From: Harmonia axyridis | Taxonomy: Eukaryota > Arthropoda > Insecta > Coleoptera > Coccinellidae | Direction of reading: 5' to 3' | Length of the DNA: 64,000 nt | Assembly (NCBI RefSeq): GCF_914767665.1 | Contig: NC_059504.1 | Location: 46,345,720-46,409,719 of the forward strand | Shown: one piece after another, positions 36,501 through 48,500 of the stretch | Position numbering within the stretch: the first letter of the stretch is position 1 | How the letters are laid out: each line of letters begins with the position of its first letter | Notes under the pieces: model-generated | Database searches by the model: none | What the model was told of the DNA's origin: nothing | Seen by the model: only the letters and a program-made list of their open reading frames with translations | Translations under genes and position numbers: made by a program

Positions 36501-39500
36501 TAATGAGCTTTACCAGCCAGCAATTAGACAATACGGAAATTGAGTATGCTTATACAAATGGATATTTGGTTTGTGGTAAGAATATAGTAAAGATAGGCAT
36601 TGAGAAGACAATGCAAATATGCAGCTTGGAATTTTTGCTTGGATGACTAAAAACATTTTTTCTTAGAAATTATATAATCTTTCCTCTCCATTCCACTAAG
36701 AGGTACCTTTATTATGAGGAAGTTGAACTTGTGCGCTTTTGTTCTAATAAACAAAAATTTGATTTCGTTATAAAGTCAATTCGAATTTTGAGATCAGAAT
36801 TGACCATTTGATTTGGTTGGATGGTCCGAATGCAGTGGCGGATCCAGGATTTCTTCAAAGGGGGGAGGTTGTTGTAGTGGGGCTCACAGTAACGAATGCA
36901 CTTGAAAGTTATACAGAAGGAGAATTGAAAAGTCTTTTTTCCATTTTTAAAAATGACATGGGTCGGTTTAGAGCATCATCGCTATTTTTTCTGAAACTGT
37001 TTTAGTGGTGTGCTTGAATAGTATTCTTGAGTAGTTTTTCTCCATAATTCTCGATATTTGCTATTTAGTGGAAAACACTGAGCGTTCTTTGCATGTATAT
37101 TTGAAATCGGTGAAAATTTTTTTTTAACAGTTTACATTTTGAAATTTGCAAAAATCGAATGAAACAATATCCATCTTTCCGCGTTCACCGTTGGGGATAT
37201 TTGCATGGAATTGGGTACAAAAATCGGTTGTAAGCACTGACACTCCTAACTCGTGAATACGATTTTTTTAGAGGAAAAAATCCAAAAATTGATTATAAAA
37301 AACATTTCTCAGTGACTTCGGAACGAATGACCCCAGGTTTAGATAATCCTGCCCTCCTACATTTTCAGTAATTTTATTAATGATATTCATTATGCTTTTT
37401 AAGTTTCGACATATTTTACGTTAAAAGGAGAAGTGAAATTTTTTTTTGTTTTTCCCTCAAAGTAATAAACATAGATAGAGGGAGCATATGTCATTTTCAG
37501 TAAGCAAATTTTGTCCCTAACGTGAACTATCAAATTTTTCATGAAGCGCGCGGAAACAAAAACATTTCAGTGATATATTTCACTCAATTCACGAGTTTTT
37601 TCACAAAGAACGCACTTCTTATGTCCCATAGTGAATCTGGTGAAACAAGGTTTCATTCAAAACATATTGAGATGATTACATAATTATATCAGAAATTCAG
37701 AAAACAAACCTCAAGCGCGCCTAACGACGTGAAACAACAGATGACACTAGAAGAGTAATAGTTGCCAAACCTTGGATTTCAGCAGGTAGATACAGTAAAT
37801 AATAAATATTTTGCATACTATAAATTCGACAATTAGGAAAAATATCGGGTTCCAAATATTCAAATTTGCATATTCAAACGGAAATCACTCAGATTAAATA
37901 TATTTCATTCAATAAAATACACATTCATAATGATATAGTAAAATTGTGGATTTGAAAATATATCACAATCCGACAACGTAATCTAACCATGTTGGGAAAA
38001 AATTGCGTATACTCCCTCCATCTATGTTTATTACTCAATGGTTTTTCCTTATTTGATTGATTGACGAGGAGAGCAGAGATTAATAAGTCTTTATTCGTGT
38101 TTTACAGATGTAGGTAGGTATGAATGGGTAATTTACCATTACTTACCACGATGATAATTAATTGATTATTGTTATGCATGAGTTTCGGAAATTTACCAGT
38201 TTCTATAATACTTGAGAGTTAATTCATTAAGTATTTCGAAATAATAAAAATTCAACTCGTTACTAAAAATGAAACTTCCTCTCATTGGGTTGTATGAATA
38301 GTTTATTCGTTCATTGTTTACATAACAAAACAATCATACACTCATTCATTGATGATTTCCTGTTTAAAAACGAACCTGTCAATCGAAATTGTACATTTCG
38401 TGTCTACAAAAAGGTCTGACAAAATTCACTGTTTTTTTTTCTATATTTCTACTCTGAAATTTATAAAACTCGGGTCGTAAAATATCACAAACATAACAAC
38501 AAAAACTAACAGAACGTATAAACATAACAAAAAAAAAATAGTAGTTCAATCATTCTATCGTACCCTTACATGCTCAAACGGTTTGTCAATCAATTTGATC
38601 TCGTAATGTAGATCGCCGTTATTGTTATTTCTCTTTTTCACCATATCGAAGGTACTAGTCAGACAATTCTTGTCGTCGAACATTGCGTTTTCTTCCACTA
38701 TTGGCTCACAGCTGGCTATCATACTGATCTGATCAAACGGACCCTGAGTTTTCCCGATAATTATTGCATACTTGTACCTCTTGGCATCCTTCGAGTTACC
38801 TAGGAAGTAAACAACCCATCTCATGATGCCACGGTCGTTTATGTACCAACAGAACTGAAACAGCTCGCCGAAAGCTTGGATGATGGTGAAGTAGAATGCC
38901 TCTTGTTGTTGTAAGAGGTCGAACATGGGACATTTCATGATGATGTGGTTACCCCTGAGAATATTTAAAGGATGTGCTTCCTTGCAGTGGTCTAATATGT
39001 CTCTTCGTTTTCCTTGCCACTTGCAGGACATCGGGGTGGAGAAGGGGCACGAGTTCTTGGCGTAGACGCAGCTGTCTTGGTGGTCGCTCAGTTCTAGTCC
39101 TAGAATATAATTCTATAATGTAATACCAACAAGATACTTGCAAAGAAAGATGTGTAAAAATTAACCTAGCAAGAAACTATCAGAAATGTGATATAGGGAT
39201 ACATTCTGATAGTCAGGCTGCAATCAAAGCACTAAGCTGACATATCATCGACTCTAAGATGGTATTGGAGTGACGAAAAAAACTCAATGAAATAGGCAAG
39301 AATAACAAGGTCTTTTCAATCTGGGTTTCCGGTCATTCGGGAATTAGAGGGAATGAAGAGGCCAACACTCTTGTCAGAAAAGAAGCACAAACTCCTTTCA
39401 TCGGCCCGGAACCTTTCTGTGGCGTAGAAAAATGTACCTAAAAGAAATAGCTTCAGGAGACGGAAGAAATCGAAAAAGAATTACACTGGCGGAATCTTCG

Positions 39501-42500
39501 TGGTTTGGATCACTCCAAAAAGTTTCTTTGATACTTTGACTCTGCGAGATCCAAGAAGTATCTGGATCTTAGTAAAAATATGCTACACCTCCTCATTGGA
39601 TTCCTCACAGGTCACCTCATGAGAATGGGTCTCACAGAAAATGACGAGTGCAGATTCTGTGGGGAGGAGGAAGAAACTCCGGATTATCTGGTGACGGAAT
39701 GCCTCGCCATCACTACCCAACGCAAAATCTGCTTTGGACACGAAACTTGTAGTGAGGAATTAGCCTCCTTGAAGCCATCCCAGATATTGGAGTTCATTAG
39801 AACTCTGGAACTGGAAGGCGAGCTGAAAATCACGTTATGGAGAGATTAGCTCTGAGGGGGGCACAATAGACCATCAGGTCACAGTGCAATGGAACCTCCT
39901 TTATCAAACCTAATCTAATCTAATACCAACAAAAATTACTATTTATAACACTATTTGTTTCTGTGTTTTCCGGAAGTCACAGATCATTCCACACTGTGAG
40001 GAATTGCTCATTTGAGGTTCTTTCTCGTTAACTCTTAAAGTATTCATTTTAGGTATAGGTTTTGCTTAAGTAACCCCCACTATTTTTGTACGTAGAATCG
40101 ACTGAAATAATAAAAAATATAGGTTCTAATTTGAAATACTAATTTGATGATTTTGAGTTGTCTAAGTTCATGATCTTCTCATAAACACCCTGAAAATTTT
40201 TATTCAAAACGCAAACAGTCTTATAATACTACGTATTTGCAGAAGCGAAAAAGGAGAAATATTTCTCGAAAAAAGTTTTCCATTAACTCATAAACCGTTT
40301 AGTTTTTACCCTTGCTATATTGCCGAAATTGTCGTCAAAAAAGCCAGCTAATGATGCAATAATATACTGGGTGTGAAGTTTGAAATAAGGAAGAGGTAGT
40401 GTGCTTCCGGTATAACCGGAAGTTGTAGAGATCTGAAAATATTTCAGGGAGAAAGATCATTGTCTCAAACCCCAATATGCACATTTTCAGCTCAAAATCA
40501 TGATAAGTTGTCCATATACTTCTAATAGGCCATCCCGGTGAAATACTGGAACAACTCGATTGCTCCGCTACGATATATTGGAGCGTGTAAACGGGGCTTA
40601 AGTACTTAGGAGGTGCAAATTTTTCTGATTTGAAATTTGAACATCTTGCAACCTATACAAGTTTGATTTTTTTCCGATAAAACCTCAGCAAGTCAGGTGG
40701 CAATACGTATATGCTATTGTTAGATGCTGATGTGTGAAAATCTACAATTTGAGGCAGTAACTCCAGACTAGAAGAAAAAAAAAAGAAAATATTCCTCTAG
40801 ATCTGCACATATTTTTCCAAATTTCTAAAAATCAACTCAAGTCTTGTGCTCACCTTTGACCTGGCAGTCACAACCGTCAAACCTATATCGACATGGGAAT
40901 GTGACACTGGAATGTATCCTTTCCAGGGCGTAAGCCCTAGAAACTCCCTTTGGGCTTCTGCATGTTGGACAAATGGCTAGCTTATCGAAACAGCTTACGC
41001 AGAAGGTGTGGCCCATTGTGCACTGGTGAATTGGAGGCATCATATACTCCAGACATATTGGGCACTCGAATTCTGATAAAACGGGATTCATTTTCAATTC
41101 TGAAAAAATTTTTTTTATGAAACATCCTGTATAATTGTTCCATGGAGTTCATAGCTTTTAGAAATCAAAACAAAAAAATGCAGATTTTGGTTAGCAGGTT
41201 ATCAATTTGAAATTGTAACAAGATGTTATATAAAACGTACGTAATGGCTGTAGGAATAGTGGTTTTAATGAAACCCAGAAAAAAAAGTCCATTATTTTTA
41301 AAAGCATACTTTTGCAATAGTTATTTCATTTTTGTGATAACCTGAATTGATGGACTTATAAAAAACTGTCTGTTATTTTTCAAACAATCTAGTATGCAAA
41401 TTATTTCATATTGAATTTAGGTTGGCCTTATATGTCTCAAGTACTTGGCATAAATATCAATATTTTCTAGAAATCAATGATATGGAAGAATAGATAGTTA
41501 GGTACGTAAATTATTGAATCATGATTTGAATATTTTGAACAGCCAATAATTTTTTCTTTGAGGTTTCCAAATGATTCTTAAATATTATTCTTTGGTTTAT
41601 TGTTATAATAATTTAAGTACATTTGAAAGTTTTCACTCGTTTGAAATTATTCATTCGACGATTTGAAAATGAAGTTCTTCGAAGTGTAGGACATTTCTGA
41701 GAAACTCTCAATATGGAATTTTCAATGATATTGAAAGAAAATATTTCACCGAAAAGGCATCTAGGGTTTCGAACGATGCTATCTTTTTTTAATGAGGAAA
41801 CTTAGACCTTCATAGGAAAATAGTCTTATTTCATTCATGACACAGAACGTAAATAAATATATATTTCCAATATGATTCAAACCAAAAGTTTAGAATATCA
41901 ATTAAGATTAATTCAATCACAATAAAAAAAAATTGACCAGAAGACGACTTTTTTCAGAACAATGACAAAGGTTTGTCATTGAAAATAATACAAATAAGAT
42001 GAAATCTTTCAGCAGTATTTTCCTGGAATTCCGTTCCACATTCTGATTCCCACTCTTCATTGTGTTAGGTTCGAAAATTCTGGCTTTTTATCTTTTTTTG
42101 TCATTGGATTTCCTACCTTTTTAAAACAGGGCAACACAAAACGAAAGGTATATACGTTCACTAAGTCACTATCATGTCAGTTCAACTGATTATAATTCCT
42201 CAAATTTAGGCAGCATGTGAATGTTTTTTTTTTGTTATGATGCGTATGTCACATATAACAATGTGAATTTCGAGTAGTTCGTAAATGAAACAAATATCAG
42301 AGTGTTATTCGAATGGAACTACCTCCAATGTGCCAATGTTCAAAAATTTCCTTGAGATTATACAGGGGTTAGTCAAATGAAATTTGAAATGAAGTGATTC
42401 AGTTCATTCATGAGTTATTTAAACAGTTATTCTTTTGAACACTGGATTCTAAAAATTCATATTCATACTTATTTATATGTTTCTCCAAATTGAAAATTTC

Positions 42501-45500
42501 ATTTTGAAGTTTTGCTAAATCTCTATTATGGCTTGGTATATAGTCATATAGACTAATGCATTCTGATCTGGGGTGATTCTATTGATTTTAACAGAGTTCT
42601 GGTGTCCCAAAAACGTATAATACGCTTGATTTTTAGTCTGCATCCACGCATTTCTTGCCGACCGACTTTTAAAGATAACAAAATTCTCAATGCATTGATC
42701 TATGTGAAAAATAATATAAATAGATTTACCATCCTGTCTGATTTCCACAATTATTCGACCAGAAGTACTGAAACTCTCTCTATTCCAGTGCATAGAACCA
42801 CCAAATTTAAGTCTTCCATTATGTATAAAGGCATAATTCTATACAATCATTTACCACAGAGGGTGAGGGCACTGAATGGGCGAGAGTTTGGGAAAACGGT
42901 GAAAGAAATATTGGCGAAATAAGCATATTACACTATAAACGAGTATTTGATAGATACGAACTGGATGTAGATTTAATTTTAGCATTGTATATCTGTATTT
43001 TTTAAACTTATCCTATACACTTTGTGTCAAAGAGGATCAATAAATCATTTCATTTGCGATAGAGCATGATTCAAAGGTGCCTATCCTTTCTTTCGAACGG
43101 AAACTGGCATAGATTGCAATAGAAATTATTCAACACACCCACTCAATAAATGTTTGGGAAGTAGCCAAAAATTAATCGATGTTTTCTATTTTACTTGTGG
43201 TTGTAATTGGTAGGATTTCAGCAGTTGATGAATAAAATCGTTTCAAATTTCATATTCAGAATTGACAACCTTATGTGCAATTTGTAATCACTTCAAGTGA
43301 TTTCGAATCGAGAATTATTTTCAACATATATTTCACTATGATTTTGGCTGAACTAATTCCTTTTATTCAAAAATAAACTACTGCCTCGTTCGAATATACT
43401 TGATCGTCAGTGAAACGAAAATAAATTTCTAACAAACCTAAAGCAGCTATCACAACTAACAATTCTCTATTTTATTTTTCAGAAAATGGTTCGATCATCT
43501 CAACAAGTGTCGAAAGACGAAAAAGAAACCGAGTTTTCTGAAGGTGTTAGCAGCGACTTTCTGGCCAGAATACACTTTTCTAGGCGTTATGGTGTTAGTG
43601 CAAGAAATTTTTTTAAGACTCTACTTACCCATAGCGCTTGGTGATCTTTTAGGTTACTTCAGAAAAGATTCAACAACGACCAAGAACGAAGCCTTGTGGT
43701 ACGCCAGTGCCGTGGTTGTTGTGAACGCTTGTTGTGCAATTCTCATAAACCAGTACATAGTTAATGCATTCCATTATGGTATGAGGGTTAGAGCGGCTTG
43801 CTGCTCTTTAATTTACCGAAAAGTAAGTCATAGGAAACTTTGAGTATGAATATATAACAAAAATATTGTTGAAATTATTTTTTTATTATTTTCATCTGGT
43901 AGATCATATCATGGCATTAATTTGTTAAATATGATTTCCGCCATATCTCCCCCCATTTTCAAATTAGCCCAATTTGCAAAAATACGACGTAAACGATAGT
44001 CATTTGGCTTTAATTCTTGAAGGAGCTGTATTTTATAAGCAGATAAAACTATCTTACGTGAAATTTTCCACGGAGTCGAAGGACAAAGAACAACAAGTTG
44101 AGAATGGCGACGTATCGACATTTCGTCGTCTTCTTCAACACTTCGCGCTACAACAGCAGTATTTTCTTCGGTGCGCACTTCACTTTGTATTATTGATGGT
44201 TTTCAAACGAAAGTAGTAAAATTAGAGTGAAAAAGATCAATTACTGAACGAATTGCTTGCTCAATAAACCGATTACGTTGATGGTTAAATGGACGTGAAC
44301 AGATTTGTTTCTTTAAAGTAAATTTCCACAATTTGGCAGCTTTGTTCTAGCTTAAAAGATTTATGATGAATTGTCAAACCATAAACAACAACCCGCAAAA
44401 CATGCAGCTAAAAAATACTCTTTATATCTGGAGTCTCTCTACTTCTGTCTGTTCTTAAACTTTTTTCTAAATGTGTTTAGTCCCGGTCTAAAATCGATTT
44501 TGACTCATTATGGGTACTAAAAAATAAAAATCAAAATTGACCATAATAATCTGCAATAAATTTTAAACGTATAGTAATGGAAAACTAACTTTTTCAGGCC
44601 TTGAGACTGAGCAGATCCGCTTTGGGTGAGACTGCCTCCGGTAAAATAGTTAATTTGTTATCCAACGATGTGAGCCGTTTTGACATCGTATCAGTTATGA
44701 TTCATCATATGTGGGCGGCTCCACTGTCCGCTATGTTGGTAATGTTCTTCTTATACATCAACGCAGGATGGGCTGGATTAGTTGGGATCACACCGGTCTT
44801 TATAGTGACACCCTTACAAAGTGAGTAATTGAATTTAGTTTGAATAAAGAATAAATTATTTTGTTTTACTCCTATAATAACTCTTATTGCTTTATTTTAT
44901 CCTCTTGTGTACTAGATTTCTTCTTATTCCTCTTGTTTGTAACACATAGTCTTGTTTCTAACTGTTTATTGTCTTTCTTTAGGGATTCAGTCATTGCTGT
45001 GAGCGAATGATCATCAGCTTTTATACCATCTCTTCGCGCTTTGTTTTTGGTCTTTTTGCCCTCTTTTTATCTACTCTCTCTTCTTTTGTGGATCTCTCCA
45101 ATATAGTCTCCTCACTCCCAAATAGCGCCACACCTGTATCGTGAGTTGGTATCACGCCTTATCTGATCTATTAGTATTATGTCAAATGGGAACGCTGCCC
45201 ATATAGCGGGCTATTCAAAATGAAACCACTTTTATTGGAAAACATTTAGTTACTCCTCTGGACTGTCTCTCAGCTATACAGCAATTCTTGAGGCTTTGTG
45301 AGCTTGCGTTTAGGTTTCTCTAATCAGGTCTTTGTGGGTACTGAATTCCTTTTGCTTGTAATCTTAATATAAACTTTTAAACTGCTTTTGACTGACAGCG
45401 CCCAAATCCATAGAGATCTATGCATTGGAAAGGTCATCTTGAAACGGAAAACAAGATCATTTGCGTCGGCAATATAACTGCAGTTCAAAATGAAAAAGAT

Positions 45501-48500
45501 CAGTCTAAATTTCCATTTTAGTAGGATAATGGGTATATTCGCTTAATGGCCAAGAGTAGTCATGGAATATTGGAATTTTGTAAATACATATACTAACTGA
45601 CAAAGAAACTGCAACAACCAGAAGGAGATGTTTATATTTAAAAAATTTTTTGATATACATAGATAGTACAGCAAGGAACAAATGATTGAAATTTGGAGAC
45701 AAAAACGAAGGGTTTACAATTTTTTTTCAATAAATTTGTTAACAATATGTTTGTCCACCGCGATTACCTATACACTCCCCAAACACGTCTGGCATTGATG
45801 CAATAAGATGGTCTATTTCATCTTAAGGGATACTATCCCAAGCTACATCTGTACTTCATGTCTCAAAGTCGCCAAAGTCCGTTGAAGCTGGGATGAATTT
45901 CGAAGCCTTCTACCCATGATGTCCCAAACATGCTCTTAGCGCGAAAGATCGGGGGTTTTGGACGGCCATGGCAAAAGATTCACATGAGTCGCTTCGAAAA
46001 AGTTTAAACTAACTCTGGCAACATGAGGTTGGGCATTATCTTGCTGAAAGAATGGTTCTCGAGTCGGTTAAGGTAAGGGAGAATATATGGCTCCACTATT
46101 TCTTAAAGACAACGCAGCGCTGTCATGTTACCTCGGAAAAAGACTTAAGGTGACCTACTTGCATGAGCAATAGCACCCCATACCATAACGCCAACTGTCC
46201 GGTGTACATTAGCTCAACATCAAACTGAGGTTCACGTTTTTCTCCCCGACGTCGTCTAACCCTTCTTCGACCATCATGTGCACCCAATCGAAATTCATCA
46301 GAAAGGACGACCTGATGCCATTCCATATTCCAATGTTGACGTTCTTTGCACCACTGTAAGCGTTGCCGGCGATGCTCAACCGTCAGAGGTAACACAAAAT
46401 GGTTTCGATTATGCTGCAGTCCAAAAGACCTTAGCCGGCGGTAATCCTTTAGGATAGTTACGGGATGACCTTTTTCTCCTAATCACTCATCAGTCAAAGA
46501 TTGGGTTGTCGCAAATCGGTCTCTAATGATCATACCTAAGTCTTAGACGTCGATCTTGAACTTCATTTGTTCCCCTTCGACGACGCCAGGTGCCAACTCT
46601 TCTTCGATTTTGGGCATTATCAAACCACATATGATAACATCTCATAAGAGTTGTTGGATTTCTGTTCGCAAGGTTAGCGATTTCTCGAAATGACAACCCC
46701 GTCTCCCGTAGACCAATAATTCGACCTCTTTCAAATTCTCTTAGAGCTGGCAATAAATTGCATCAAGGCATTTTAATAACATCTAAACATCTACTTTGTA
46801 TCTCCTCAAACAGCTGGTTTGTTGTAAAATTTAAAAAACCTGCAAAAAACGACTACAATATTTAAGTAACAAAAATTGTTTACATGAAAAAATCTTCACG
46901 ATTTTTTTCTCCAAATTCAATCATCAATTTGATTGATTAAAAGGCTTCTTTTACTTTGGATATAGTTTGGATATGATCTGGAAGTCAAAATAAGTTTAGT
47001 AGGGGCAGTAACAAGATTTTGACTTCTTCGATATCTGTACGTAGTAAGAAAGACAAAATTGAGATTTTCAAATTAGATTCGAAGCTTATAATAATTGACA
47101 TATCGGCGTCTTCTTGGAATTTTTTCTATTCTATTTTCGGAACAGAATTCGTGCCGGCCGGTGTTATTCTAAATTCACCAAACATCGTCTGCTCCCTCTT
47201 CCATTCCCTTGATCTTAATGATGAAATATTACCACCGTTCCAAAAATGCGCCCGGCATCAATTAGGCCTGTAATATCTTGCGGTAGAAAAAACGTGATGT
47301 CTCGAGATTCGAGACGACAACTGTTGCTTTGTCGGCACGGCACGCGTGATCTCAACAGTGGTACCAACGCCCATAACTTCCGAAAATTTGACGTGGGAAC
47401 CGAAAACCCCGAGAAGCCTCACATTACAATTTCGAATTCGATAAATTGGAATACATGCGTGTGGAACAAGTTCACGGATCAGTTTGATTTGTCAATGGAA
47501 AATTAAGATTGAGACCGCAAAAACGAACGTGGTGTGTTAAAACACACCAGATTCTCGTTAAGAGGTGAAACGAATTTCTCACGTAGAGTAAGCTAAGCGT
47601 CTGTGAATAGATTTTAGTGTTCAACATCTCTTTCATTTTTATACATTTTCATTTTATTAGGGATGGTTACATCGGCGTACAACTTTGATTCCGACATTTT
47701 TTCGAAATTTGAGGCTTTATTGTAAAAAATCGGTTATACATTTATGATTCAAACTATTATCCATCGCTGGCCACTACTTTCTCCAATCTTTCGGGCAGAG
47801 TACGAATACTGCGTTGAGAAAACTGGTCCTCAAATCGATTCAATTCGTTGCTTCTTCATAAGACCGGAAGTGCTGGTCAGCCAGGCAGTGTGCCATTGAT
47901 CGGAACAAGTGATAGTCCGAGGACGTCTGGAGAAAACGGCGAATGGGATAGGACTTTCCATTTCAACGTTTCCGAGTATGTCTTGACCACTTTCGCAATA
48001 TGGGGTCCAGCATTTTCATGCTGTAAAATCACTTTATCATGTCTCTCGTTATATTGCTACCGTTTTTATTTCAATGTTCGGCTTGAACGGATTAATTGCG
48101 TTCGATTACGATCGCCTGTGATTGTTTCAGTTGGTTTTAACAACTCATAATACACTACGTCGAGCTGTTACCACAAAATACTGACCATGGCCTTAGAACC
48201 GTGAATATTCTGTTCGGCCGTCAACATGGAAGCATGGCCGAGATATCCCCATGATTTTCTGCGCTTGGGATTATCGTAATGAACCCATTTTTCATATCCA
48301 GTAACAATGCGATGCTGAAATCCCTTTCCGTCTTTGCCTTGCAAACAGCAAACAAACACAAACGCCGTTCAGCATTTCTCGGCTTTAACTGGTACGGCAC
48401 TCAATTTCCTTATTTCTGAATCATTCCCATGACTTTCAGGCGTTTTGCAATGTCTTGTTGCGACAATCCCAATGATCCTTCTAATTCTTGTTGCGTTTGT

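Noticed and set aside
36833..36990. hAT-like terminal sequence CAGTGGCGGATCCAGG
   Set aside because: Only one end found; without the partner end or target duplication I do not call an element.
42515..42793. Minus-strand frame opposite the LINE fragment
   Set aside because: It is the antisense shadow of the reverse transcriptase C-terminus.
47019..47506. Two overlapping frames in intron 4 of ABCC gene 1
   Set aside because: No family resemblance, although the GC-richer text may be an unidentified transposon fragment.
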